Positions 1-7,822 of a stretch of 32,851 nt of DNA are shown piece after piece. A program made the position numbers and the translations under genes. Location of the stretch: the NCBI RefSeq assembly GCF_000308835.1, contig NZ_BAGN01000169.1:1-32851 (forward strand). The letters are read 5' to 3'. The DNA is from Nocardia vinacea NBRC 16497 (lineage in GTDB: Bacteria; Actinomycetota; Actinomycetes; Mycobacteriales; Mycobacteriaceae). The notes beneath the pieces are model-generated. The model saw nothing but the letters and a program-made list of their open reading frames with translations, was not told the DNA's origin and did not search any database. Position 1 is the stretch's first letter. Each line of letters starts with the position of its first letter.

Positions 1-1738
1 GCACACCGTCGGACGTGCGCGGCGCGGCCGCGGCATCGAAGACCAGCGCGACACGACCGCCGTCGGCTTCCTTCAACGCCCGCACCGCGGCGTGTGCCGA
101 ATCTCCGGTATCGGCGGCGACGGCGTCGGCGAGCGGTCCGAGGGTCGCGGCGACCGCGGCCTCGAAACCACCGTGCACCCGAATCAGCCCGGAGAGCGGA
201 CCGAGTAGGCCCTCCGCGCGATTCTCGACCAGCCAGGCCGCGCCGTCCCTGCGCGCCAAACCCATACCCAATGCTTCGATGCGGGCACTCAGCGAGGCCA
301 CCCGCTTACTGGCGTCGCGATCCTGTTCCCGCAGTTCCGTGACGCGCTGATCGGCCAGGGCGAGGGCCTGCACCGCATGCTCGTGCTGGGCGTCCAGACC
401 GGTCTCACCGGCCTCGAGTTCACCGAGTTCGCCCTGGACCGTATCGAATTCGGCCTGGGCCGCCTCGCCACGCAGGCGGGCCTCGCCGATCGCGACCGTG
501 AGCCGGGTGATCTCCGCATCCACCGACTGCGATCGGGTGCGCAGGGTTTCGACCTGACCGGACAGCCGGGCCAGCCCCTCACGACGGTCCGCGATGGCGC
601 GCACCGCGGCCAGATGTGCCTGCTCGGCGGCCTTCGCGGCCTGCTCGCGTTCGGCGAGCGCCTCGCGCGCGGCCTCCAGGGTTTCGGCCGCGATCTCGAC
701 TGCCTCGCGCAGTTCGGCCTCCTCGGCCTCCACGCGTTCGGCCTCGGCCTCGAGCTGCTCCGGATCGCGGCCGCTGCCGACGGGCATTTCGGTGTGCAGG
801 TTGCGGGCTCGGTCGCCCGCGATTCGGATGGTGGCATTGACGCGCTCGGCCAGCGCGGACAGCTGGAACCAGATCTGCGCGGCGGCCTCGGCGCTCGGGG
901 TCAGCCGGGACAGCTGGAATTCCTGCTGTGCCAGTGCGGCATTCGCGGCGTCGAGTTCGGTCTGCACCGTGATCTGCTGTTCGCGCGCGTACGCCTCTTT
1001 GCTCTGCTGGCTCTCCAGCTCATTGCGCCGGGTGACCAGGTCGTCGGCGGCCAGGCGCAGGCGCGCGTCACGCAGGTCGGCCTGGACGGTCTGGGCGCGA
1101 CGAGCCACCTCGGCCTGCCTGCCGAGCGGTTTGAGCTGGCGGCGCAGTTCGGTGGTGAGGTCGGTGAGGCGGGCCAGGTTGGCCTGCATCGCCTCCAGTT
1201 TGCGGACCGCCTTCTCCTTGCGTTTGCGGTGCTTGAGCACACCGGCGGCCTCTTCGACGAAGGCGCGGCGGTCCTCGGGACGCGATTCCAGGATGGCCGA
1301 GAGTTGACCCTGTCCGACGATGACGTGCATTTCCCGGCCGATGCCGGAGTCGCTGAGCAGTTCCTGCACATCCATCAAGCGGCAGGAGCTGCCGTTGATC
1401 TCGTATTCGCCCGCGCCGTCGCGGAACATGCGCCGGGTGATGGAGACCTCGGCATAGTCGATCGGCAGCGCACCGTCGGAGTTGTCGATGGTCAGCGTGA
1501 CCTCGGCGCGACCGAGCGCCGCGCGTCCGGAGGTACCGGCGAAGATGACATCCTGCATCTTGCCGCCGCGCAGCGCTTTCGCACCCTGTTCGCCCATCAC
1601 CCAGGTGAGCGCGTCGACGACATTGGACTTACCCGAGCCGTTCGGGCCGACCACACAGGTGATGCCCGGCTCGAAACGCAAGGTCGTCGCGGACGCGAAG
1701 GACTTGAAACCCTTCAACGTCAGACTCTTCAGGTGCAA
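1..1738 (-). CDS. smc: Chromosome segregation protein SMC (N-terminal part, cut by window edge)
   Basis: ATPase of the SMC-ScpAB condensin that organises and segregates the chromosome. The visible 579 codons run from the N-terminal head into the hinge: Walker A GPNGSGKSN at residues 31-39, the Q-loop region around GQGQLSAI, the segment EEAAGVLKHRKRKEKA, then a long Glu/Ala/Arg-rich coiled coil, and finally a Gly-rich stretch that looks like the start of the hinge. About half of a normal ~1200-residue SMC is present; the rest lies left of base 1. I chose the TTG at 1738 because the product then begins MHLKSLTLKGFKSF as in actinobacterial SMCs and a purine-rich AGGGAAGGG lies just upstream. An in-frame ATG at 1783 would add 15 residues. 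Identity is certain; the start is not. Confidence 0.95.
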   Translation of the reverse strand, partial: MHLKSLTLKGFKSFASATTLRFEPGITCVVGPNGSGKSNVVDALTWVMGEQGAKALRGGKMQDVIFAGTSGRAALGRAEVTLTIDNSDGALPIDYAEVSITRRMFRDGAGEYEINGSSCRLMDVQELLSDSGIGREMHVIVGQGQLSAILESRPEDRRAFVEEAAGVLKHRKRKEKAVRKLEAMQANLARLTDLTTELRRQLKPLGRQAEVARRAQTVQADLRDARLRLAADDLVTRRNELESQQSKEAYAREQQITVQTELDAANAALAQQEFQLSRLTPSAEAAAQIWFQLSALAERVNATIRIAGDRARNLHTEMPVGSGRDPEQLEAEAERVEAEEAELREAVEIAAETLEAAREALAEREQAAKAAEQAHLAAVRAIADRREGLARLSGQVETLRTRSQSVDAEITRLTVAIGEARLRGEAAQAEFDTVQGELGELEAGETGLDAQHEHAVQALALADQRVTELREQDRDASKRVASLSARIEALGMGLARRDGAAWLVENRAEGLLGPLSGLIRVHGGFEAAVAATLGPLADAVAADTGDSAHAAVRALKEADGGRVALVFDAAAAPRTSDGV

Positions 1739-2051
1739 ATTCGACGACCCTTCCCTGCGCGGTGGTCTGAGGCGACCAGCCATCGTATCCGTCGAGCATC
1801 GGTTACCCGGCAAGCGGGCGGCCACCGCCCCCGTAGGTTATCGACTCCGCGCTCGTTGTCCCGCATTTCGGTGTGCTCCACATTTGCTGGCCGCGCGTCA
1901 GTTTCGCATCCCTTGTCGGTGTTCGCACCTCGGACAGGCGCTCCGACGCGACGGGACTGACCGGTTTGTCCTTGCGGTATCGCCGGACTGACGGGGCGAA
2001 TACGATCCAGTCTGATTCGCCAGCGGACCGTTAGTTCGGGGAGTGCAGAGC
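1739..2051. other. Divergent intergenic region between smc and the membrane protein gene
   Basis: About 313 bases between two divergently read genes, expected to hold both promoters. A GGGGAG ribosome binding site lies at 2038-2043 for the rightward gene. A TACGAT at 2001-2006 could be its -10 box, but no convincing -35 hexamer lies at the right distance. If smc starts at the ATG at 1783, the gap shrinks to 268 bases. I see no RNA gene, long repeat or strong dyad here. Confidence 0.4.
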
Positions 2052-3446
2052 ATGTCATCGGACAAGACCAGCAACGTGCTCGGTCCAGTCCGTCATGCAA
2101 CGACACTGCGGCTGTCACGCATCGCGACGCTGGTCGCGGGCAGCTTGGTATTTCTGTATGCGTGTGAGGTCAGCCGCAAGAGCGATCTGTCCGATGTCTG
2201 GGTGCAGGTCGCCGTCGCCGCCGTACTCGCGCTTACCGGCTTGACCACGGCCTGGTTCGAGGTGAAGGCCGCCGACCACGCCGCCACCCGCGCTCGCACC
2301 GACATCCGCGGCTTCCTCATCGAATCCGACGGCATAACGGTGCGGGCCCGCATTACCCGCAGCGGCGATCTCGTCTTCCACGGCCACGACACGCGCGGCA
2401 CCTATCCGGCCTATGAATGGGATTGGGCCTTCCGCGCCACCACCTTCCCCGCCATCCGCACCGCCCTCGGCGGCGGCAGGGGCGACCTGCTCGACCTCCT
2501 GGAACACACGGTTCCCGACCTGGACCGCCAGGACCGCCACGACCCCGGCGCCTGGCTGCACAACCAGGGCATCCCCGCCGCCTTCCGCGAACGCGGCGAC
2601 ACCTCCCACCGCATCACCCGCGAGCTGCCGGTGGTTACTTCCGAAGCCCCTCTCCGTGATTCGTCCCGCGAATCCACTGGGGAGCACAAGCTATCGAGCG
2701 AGCGTCGCAACGCACCCGACCCCGCGGACGCACCTCGACCCGGCCGAACAAGCCGGCGCGACCCATCCCCCGACCAAAGCGCTCCAGCCCGCACCCGACG
2801 CCGGCCCTCGAACTCCCAACGCCCCCAAGATCCTCCGAACTCGGCCGAACGCCACGACGAACCGTCGCCCCGTCGCCGCGAGCAGCCGTCGAACACGCGC
2901 CGAAGAACGAGCGATCGGCGGGCGGCACAGTCGGACCGGCCTGCCGATAGACAACCGAGCGACCGTTGGGACAGCCCACAAAGCGACCATCGCGACTCAC
3001 CACCGAGTGATCAATGGGACGCACCGCCAAGTGATCAGTGGGACGCACCATCAGCACGCCCCGCTCGACTATCGGGCGCACCCCGCTACGAACCATCGCC
3101 CGATCACCGGATCGATCCATCAACTGCCCGCCGTAGCGCGCCACCGACCCCGCACCGCGATCAGCCACCGTACGAACCTGGCACACCACACGCCCACCGC
3201 AGAACCCCAGCGGATCCCCGGCCGTCCGAGCCCTCGAGTGATCACTGGAATGAACCACCAGCCGCCCGATACCGGGAACAAGTGGACTACCGCGAACGCA
3301 CCGGCCGGCCCCGGGACGAAAGTTCCGGCGCGCACCGGCACGTGCTATCCGGCGCCCACCCCAGCGAACCACCTCGACCGCAGCAGCGCGAACTGCGGGA
3401 GCGGCGGCGGGACGAGTCGCCTGACCGACGTCGCCGCAGGTCATAG
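2052..3446 (+). CDS. Two-TM membrane protein with long disordered Arg/Asp/Pro/Ser-rich tail
   Basis: Family not recognised. Two hydrophobic segments lie near the N terminus (about residues 22-40 and 50-70), followed by a soluble region of some 110 residues rich in aromatic and charged residues (contains YEWDWAFRATTFPAI). The remaining ~270 residues are low-complexity, dominated by R, D, P, S, E and H, and almost certainly disordered. Four tandem 8-residue repeats of the type SDQWDAPP occupy residues 303-334. The ATG at 2052 is preferred over a GTG at 2043 because GGGGAG sits 8 nt upstream of it. The first half is a convincing gene. The tail lies in a region where other frames are also open, so its exact extent is less certain. 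The highly basic tail might bind nucleic acid or acidic surfaces, which is inference only. Confidence 0.7.
   Translation: MSSDKTSNVLGPVRHATTLRLSRIATLVAGSLVFLYACEVSRKSDLSDVWVQVAVAAVLALTGLTTAWFEVKAADHAATRARTDIRGFLIESDGITVRARITRSGDLVFHGHDTRGTYPAYEWDWAFRATTFPAIRTALGGGRGDLLDLLEHTVPDLDRQDRHDPGAWLHNQGIPAAFRERGDTSHRITRELPVVTSEAPLRDSSRESTGEHKLSSERRNAPDPADAPRPGRTSRRDPSPDQSAPARTRRRPSNSQRPQDPPNSAERHDEPSPRRREQPSNTRRRTSDRRAAQSDRPADRQPSDRWDSPQSDHRDSPPSDQWDAPPSDQWDAPSARPARLSGAPRYEPSPDHRIDPSTARRSAPPTPHRDQPPYEPGTPHAHRRTPADPRPSEPSSDHWNEPPAARYREQVDYRERTGRPRDESSGAHRHVLSGAHPSEPPRPQQRELRERRRDESPDRRRRRS
2958..3053 (+). repeat. Four 24-nt tandem repeats within the disordered tail
   Basis: Four consecutive 24-base units (starts 2958, 2982, 3006, 3030) encode SDRWDSPQ, SDHRDSPP, SDQWDAPP and SDQWDAPS. 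The last two are nearly identical at the DNA level, indicating recent duplication; the first two have diverged. Related single copies such as SDHWNEPP occur further downstream in the same reading frame. Confidence 0.85.
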
Positions 3447-3644
3447 GCGGTAGCTGACACCCACCGGCCCGCCATCGGACGAGCCGGACGCGTCGAACAT
3501 GCCTCGGAAACCCCTGCGGATCCATGGCAGTCCGAGCCGTCGAGGCGTCGCTGGAACGAACCGCTACCCCCGCCGACGTCACCAGAGGTCGGCGGACACG
3601 CGGCCGATGCCGCACCGCCTCCCGCATACGCCGCCACACAAGGG

Positions 3645-3696
3645 TTGACATTCCACATTGGAGGGTGCATGCTGATTTCACCTTCCAATGTGGAAT
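3645..3696 (+). promoter_or_regulatory. Promoter with 13-bp inverted-repeat operator upstream of the DUF1707 gene
   Basis: A consensus -35 TTGACA lies at 3645-3650, and CATGCT 17 nt later (3668-3673) is a weak -10. A perfect inverted repeat overlaps this: ATTCCACATTGGA at 3650-3662 and TCCAATGTGGAAT at 3684-3696, separated by 21 nt, so that the arms flank the proposed -10. This is the arrangement expected of a repressor operator, or of a large stem in the leader. The next ATG is at 3723. Seen: the repeat and TTGACA. Inferred: regulation. Confidence 0.6.
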
Positions 3697-3722
3697 ATGG
3701 ATCTAGTCGTTAGGAACCGGAC

Positions 3723-4148
3723 ATGGAAATCTCGCCTGGTACTCGGGCCTCCGATGCGGAGCGCGAGAAGGTTGTGCGCCTGCTCGGCAGGCATATGACA
3801 GATGGTCGGATCGACCTTGCCGAATACGATCAGCGCGTCGCCCGCGTCTATGAGACCGGCGTTCGCGACGATCTGCAGCTGGTCCTCTCGGATCTGCCGA
3901 AATTGCCGAAAGAGTCTGCCGGACAGAAGAATTCGATGAGCCGCTTCCCGATCTGGCAGCAGATCGAAGGTACCTCGTGGCTCGGAGTGAGCGTGCTGGT
4001 GCTCGCCATCTGGGCCGCGATCTCGATCAGCGTCGGAGAATTCACCTACCCGTGGCCGATCTGGGTCATCGGCCCATGGGGCGCCGTACTCGCCTTCCGC
4101 ATGCTGGCCGGTTTCGAATCGGGCCGATTCGGACGCCACACCAACTGA
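3723..4148 (+). CDS. DUF1707 domain membrane protein
   Basis: A 141-residue protein. The first ~60 residues match the actinobacterial DUF1707 (SHOCT-like) pattern: R-x-S-D-x-E-R-E near residues 8-15, then a GRIDLAEYDQRV motif. Two hydrophobic segments follow (about residues 84-103 and 109-128), separated by a Trp/Pro-rich turn. Such proteins are common in actinobacteria and their function is not established; SHOCT-like modules are thought to serve in oligomerisation or regulation at the membrane. AGGAA lies about 7 nt before the ATG. The gene appears monocistronic, with a palindromic promoter upstream and a strong hairpin 9 nt after its stop, which suggests a separately regulated unit. Confidence 0.85.
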   Translation: MEISPGTRASDAEREKVVRLLGRHMTDGRIDLAEYDQRVARVYETGVRDDLQLVLSDLPKLPKESAGQKNSMSRFPIWQQIEGTSWLGVSVLVLAIWAAISISVGEFTYPWPIWVIGPWGAVLAFRMLAGFESGRFGRHTN

Positions 4149-4157
4149 CACCGTCAT

Positions 4158-4199
4158 GGTCAGCGATCGAGCACTGGGATCAGTGCTGGATCGCTGACC
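4158..4199 (+). terminator. Strong hairpin after the DUF1707 gene
   Basis: Near-perfect stem: GGTCAGCGATC (4158-4168) pairs with GATCGCTGACC (4189-4199), then one G-G mismatch, then AGCACTG pairs with CAGTGCT around the loop GGAT (4177-4180). It starts 9 nt after the stop codon. There is no T tract, so it would be the stem-only terminator type often met in actinobacteria. It could also be an operator or mRNA-stabilising stem. Confidence 0.65.
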
Positions 4200-4264
4200 C
4201 CAGCGCACCCCGAAGGTGTTGGTACGCATCGGGTTTGCGTCTCGATCTTCGGTGGTATTACGGA

Positions 4265-5209
4265 ATGGTGAGGGCTTCAAAGGTTTTGGCCTCGCTCGTG
4301 AGTGTGCTGCTGGCCAGCTTCGCGATTTCTGTTCTGTCCGTGTGCCCTGCTGTTGCGGCGCCGCAAGTGGTCGGTGAGACGCCGCTGGACGGTTCGGTCT
4401 CGCAAGTGGACGTCTACTCCCCCGCGATGGATCGGGTGGTGAGCAACAGGGTGATTCGAGCCGCAGGCGGTCCCGCGCCGACGCTGTATCTGCTCACCGG
4501 AATCGGCGGTGGCACCGATGGCATCTCGTGGTGGGACGATACGGACGTCCGGCAGTTCTTCGCGGATAAACATGTCAACGTGGTGATGCCGATCGGCGGC
4601 GCGTACAGCCTGTACACCGACTGGCTCAGCGACGACCCGGCGGTCGGTCGCAACCGGTGGCTGACGTACCTCTCGCGGGAACTCCCGGCCGTCCTCGACC
4701 TCCGGCTCGGCAGCACCGGACGCAATGCGATCGCAGGTGTGTCGATGAGCGCGGGATCGGCGGTGGATCTGGCGATCCAGGCGCCCGATGTGTACCGCGC
4801 GGTGGCGGCCTACAGCGGATGCCCGTGGACATCGGATGCGCTCGGGGTGGCGATGGTCAGCGCGCAGGTCGTCCGCGGTGGGGCCAATCCGGTGAATATG
4901 TGGGGTGAGCTGGGCCAGGAGATCTGGCGCAGGCACGACGCGTTCGCGAATGCGGGTGCGTTGGCGGGTAAGACGATCTATCTATCCGCCGCCACCGGCA
5001 CGCCCGGCGCGATAGATGAAGGCGGACTGGGCTTCCCGCCGGTCGAGGCCATCGCCAGCTCGTGCACGGATGCGTTCGCCGACCGGCTCGGCGAGCTCGG
5101 ACTCCCCGCCATCCATGTCAACCGCCCCGAAGGCTCACACACCTGGGGCCAGTTCGAAACCGACCTACACGATTCCTGGCCCCACCTGGCCCGAGCCCTC
5201 GGCGCATGA
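4265..5209 (+). CDS. Secreted esterase, antigen-85 / mycolyltransferase-like
   Basis: A 314-residue alpha/beta-hydrolase of the esterase family that includes the antigen 85 mycolyltransferases, which transfer mycolic acids onto arabinogalactan and trehalose at the cell surface. An N-terminal signal peptide ends near AVAA (about residue 32). The nucleophile motif is GVSMS with Ser160, corresponding to the G-L-S-M elbow of antigen 85, and the C-terminal GSHTWGQFE supplies the catalytic His. YLLTGIGGGTDGISWW resembles the family's oxyanion and substrate region. The length is typical of the family. The ATG at 4265 gives a clean signal peptide; an upstream extension in frame would overlap the preceding gene. 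Whether it is a true mycolyltransferase or a general esterase cannot be decided from sequence. Confidence 0.85.
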   Translation: MVRASKVLASLVSVLLASFAISVLSVCPAVAAPQVVGETPLDGSVSQVDVYSPAMDRVVSNRVIRAAGGPAPTLYLLTGIGGGTDGISWWDDTDVRQFFADKHVNVVMPIGGAYSLYTDWLSDDPAVGRNRWLTYLSRELPAVLDLRLGSTGRNAIAGVSMSAGSAVDLAIQAPDVYRAVAAYSGCPWTSDALGVAMVSAQVVRGGANPVNMWGELGQEIWRRHDAFANAGALAGKTIYLSAATGTPGAIDEGGLGFPPVEAIASSCTDAFADRLGELGLPAIHVNRPEGSHTWGQFETDLHDSWPHLARALGA

Positions 5210-5275
5210 CCGAGCCTGGCCGGTCGCGCCGATAATCTCCGGCCCCCACCACGGATGACACTACGGTGGGGTGAC

Positions 5276-7258
5276 ATGGATACCGTCGCCGTGCCGAAGT
5301 GGGTTGACGTCACGCCTGCGCGGAGGGTTGGTGCAGGGCGGCGTGTCCTTGGCGTGGCGGCGTGTTTTGTGGTGGTGCAGTTGGTGATTCGGGGGTGGGT
5401 GGCGGGGGGTGGGTTCTTCTATTGGGATGATCTGATTTTGGTGGGGCGGGCGGGGAGTTATTCGCTGTGGTCTGCGGATTTGCTGTTGTACAACCATGAT
5501 GGGCATTTCATGCCGTTGGCATTCGCTACGGCCTGGGTGGTGACTGCGGTTGCGCCGTTGACGTGGGCTGGGCCGGTGGTGTCGCTGGTGGTGTTGCAGT
5601 TGGCGGCGTCGGTGGCGGTGGTGCGGATGCTGGTCGTGCTTGTGGGGGTGCGGTGGGCGATTCTGGTACCGCTGGGTTTCTATCTGTTTTGTCCGCTGAC
5701 GCTTCCGGCGTACGCGTGGTGGGCTGCTGCGCTCAATGCGCTGCCGCTGCAATTCGCGCTCGCGTGGGTGATCGGTGACGCGGTGCAGCTGGTCGAGACG
5801 GGGCGGCGGCGGTTTGCGGTATCGGGGGTCGTGGTGCTGGGGGTGGCGCTGCTTTTCTTCGAGAAGTCGGTGATCGTTCCGTTCGCCGCGTTCGCTGTTG
5901 CGGTGCTCGTTCGGCACGTCGATGGTCTCGGATCCGCGCTGCGGGTGGTGGCGCGGCGCGGGGCGACACTGTGGGGTGGATCCGGTGTGGTGATCGCCTG
6001 TTGGCTGGCCGGATATCTAACGGTGGTGGATGTTTCGGCGGTGCACACCAGTCCAGCGGAATTGCGTGACTTATTGCCCGGCGCAACGTCATTGGGGATT
6101 GTGCCGACGCTGTTCGGTGGACCGTGGAGTTGGGAGCGCTGGTTACCGTCCACGCCGTGGGCGGATCCGCCGAGTTGGGCGGTCGTGGCGGCTTGGGTCG
6201 TATTGTGCGCGCTGGTGCTGCTGTCGCTGCGGGCGCGCCTTCGGGTGGGGCCGGTGTGGGTGACAGCGGCGGCGTACGTGCTCGTCGCGCAGCTGCCGGT
6301 CGCATTGGCCCGCAGCGGACCGAACACCGCCGCCGAACTGATGCAGTCCCTACGCTATTTCGCCGATATCGCGGTGGTATTGAGCGCAGCAGGTGCGCTG
6401 ATACTGCGTGCCCGTCCGCGCGACCACACACCGAACTTGCTTCCCGATACGCACAGCCGCATCGCTGAGCTTCCCGGTTTGCGCGATCTCGCTCGCGCGC
6501 CCCTCCCCGGTCGACATGGCCGTGCTCGCCGCGTCGCGGCAGTGCTCGCGAGGCTGGGTAGCCGTGCCGCTGTATGGGTTCCCGGACCGCGTGGTCACAT
6601 CCCCGTACCACTCCCCGGTTCGCGGACGATGGCTGTGTTGGGGGTGGTGTTTTTGGTCAGCAGCGTTTGGTCTACTGCTTCGTTTGTGGAGTCTTGGCGG
6701 ATTAATCCGACGAGGACGTATGTGACGAATGTGAAGGGGGCGCTGGCGGGGAGTGATGGGGTGCCGCTGCTCGAGCAGGAGGTGCCGTGGAATGTGTTGA
6801 ATCCGACGGCGTATCCGCAGAATCTGACCAGTCGCGTGCTCGCACCACTCACGAAGCCGACGACCTTTGCCGACTCGACTCCGCACTTGCGGATGATTAC
6901 CGACACCGGTGAGATCGTCGAGGCGGCCGTTTGGTGGAACCGCAGCATCCTGTCCGGGCCAGAGCCCAACTGTGGCTACCGAATCCGCGGTCCGCAGCCA
7001 ACCGATATTCCGCTCGACGGTCCGATGCTCGAACACGAATGGACCGCACAACTCAACTACCTCGCCAACGAAGACGGACGGATCACCGTCTCCTTCGAAC
7101 ACGGCGAGCCCGTGGCCGCGCCGGTCCGCAAGGGTCTGAATACCGTCTACATCCGCGTCGTCGGCAGCGGATCCCATCTCCGAATCAGTCCCCGCACACC
7201 AGGACTCGACCTCTGCCTCGGCGTCGGTCCCGTCGGAGTCGCCTCCTACGACAACTGA
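5276..7258 (+). CDS. Large polytopic membrane protein, GT-C glycosyltransferase-like
   Basis: A 660-residue protein with roughly ten hydrophobic segments across residues 20-380, a Pro/Arg-rich loop near residues 385-450, another membrane segment around 457-475, and a C-terminal soluble domain of about 190 residues. The GGFFYWDDLIL segment after the first TM has an acidic pair where GT-C lipid-dependent glycosyltransferases carry catalytic Asp residues, but I cannot assign a family. The ATG at 5276 is chosen over the ATG at 5255 because GGTGGGG lies just before it. Codon choice is uneven: around 5340-5640 and 6640-6780 the gene is rich in GTG, TTG and GGG, unlike the C-ending codons of the middle and end. 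It converges on the DUF350 gene with 85 nt between. Confidence 0.8.
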   Translation: MDTVAVPKWVDVTPARRVGAGRRVLGVAACFVVVQLVIRGWVAGGGFFYWDDLILVGRAGSYSLWSADLLLYNHDGHFMPLAFATAWVVTAVAPLTWAGPVVSLVVLQLAASVAVVRMLVVLVGVRWAILVPLGFYLFCPLTLPAYAWWAAALNALPLQFALAWVIGDAVQLVETGRRRFAVSGVVVLGVALLFFEKSVIVPFAAFAVAVLVRHVDGLGSALRVVARRGATLWGGSGVVIACWLAGYLTVVDVSAVHTSPAELRDLLPGATSLGIVPTLFGGPWSWERWLPSTPWADPPSWAVVAAWVVLCALVLLSLRARLRVGPVWVTAAAYVLVAQLPVALARSGPNTAAELMQSLRYFADIAVVLSAAGALILRARPRDHTPNLLPDTHSRIAELPGLRDLARAPLPGRHGRARRVAAVLARLGSRAAVWVPGPRGHIPVPLPGSRTMAVLGVVFLVSSVWSTASFVESWRINPTRTYVTNVKGALAGSDGVPLLEQEVPWNVLNPTAYPQNLTSRVLAPLTKPTTFADSTPHLRMITDTGEIVEAAVWWNRSILSGPEPNCGYRIRGPQPTDIPLDGPMLEHEWTAQLNYLANEDGRITVSFEHGEPVAAPVRKGLNTVYIRVVGSGSHLRISPRTPGLDLCLGVGPVGVASYDN

Positions 7259-7343
7259 TTCCCCGGACACCGCTGAAAATACAACGCCGCCCTAGAGCGA
7301 CATCAGATGCTGAATCCGTCGCCTCGGGATTGCACCCGGGGAA

Positions 7344-7793
7344 CTACAGAATGGCAAAGGCGACAACCAGACCGAGCGCGAAATGCGCCGCGGCCACCAC
7401 GAGAACCTCGGTGGTATAGACATCGGATTCCAGCGCCGCACCGATATCGATGCCGAGTGCGCGCTCGATAACTCGCACCGAGATCACCTGCGCGATGATG
7501 CCGACCAACCCGTAGACGCTGGCGGCGATGAGCCCCTCGGAGAGTTTGCCCGCCGAGGCATAGGTAGCCAACACCACGATCAAGGCCATGCTGAGCATGC
7601 CCGCGGCCGTGACGATGATCGCATTGGGTTTACCCGCGGCGACCAGCGCGCGCAGCTTACCGGGTGTGGTCAGATCGATGGCGTAGAAGCCGACGAGCAT
7701 GAGGGCCAAGCCGACAATGGCGTAGAGAACGATGGCTCCAACGCCGGTGCCGAGCGAGTTCCAGTAACCCGATTCGAGGGCAACTGCGGTCAT
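7344..7793 (-). CDS. DUF350 family membrane protein (YjfL-like)
   Basis: A 149-residue, four-TM protein of the DUF350 family (E. coli YjfL type). It contains the conserved GFYAIDLTTPGKL segment between the first and second hydrophobic stretches and an acidic region near ESDVYTTE before the last. The biochemical function of the family is unknown; it is repeatedly found beside ATP-grasp ligases of the glutathionylspermidine-synthase type. Here it follows such a ligase by 29 nt on the same strand. GGAAGGA 6 nt before the ATG supports the start. Very likely the last gene of a three-gene operon acting at the cytoplasmic membrane. Confidence 0.88.
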   Translation of the reverse strand: MTAVALESGYWNSLGTGVGAIVLYAIVGLALMLVGFYAIDLTTPGKLRALVAAGKPNAIIVTAAGMLSMALIVVLATYASAGKLSEGLIAASVYGLVGIIAQVISVRVIERALGIDIGAALESDVYTTEVLVVAAAHFALGLVVAFAIL

Positions 7794-7822
7794 CGTGATC
7801 CTTCCGAGGTGAGGTCGCGTAG

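Noticed and set aside
377..1960. Long open frame on the plus strand opposite smc
   Set aside because: It is antisense to the unmistakable smc frame; high GC content keeps shadow frames open. The residues form no recognisable domain.
2635..3681. 348-residue minus-strand frame opposite the disordered tail
   Set aside because: The plus frame continues from a clear membrane domain with a good ribosome site; the minus product is Arg/Val/Gly-rich without motifs. Some doubt remains because both frames are open.
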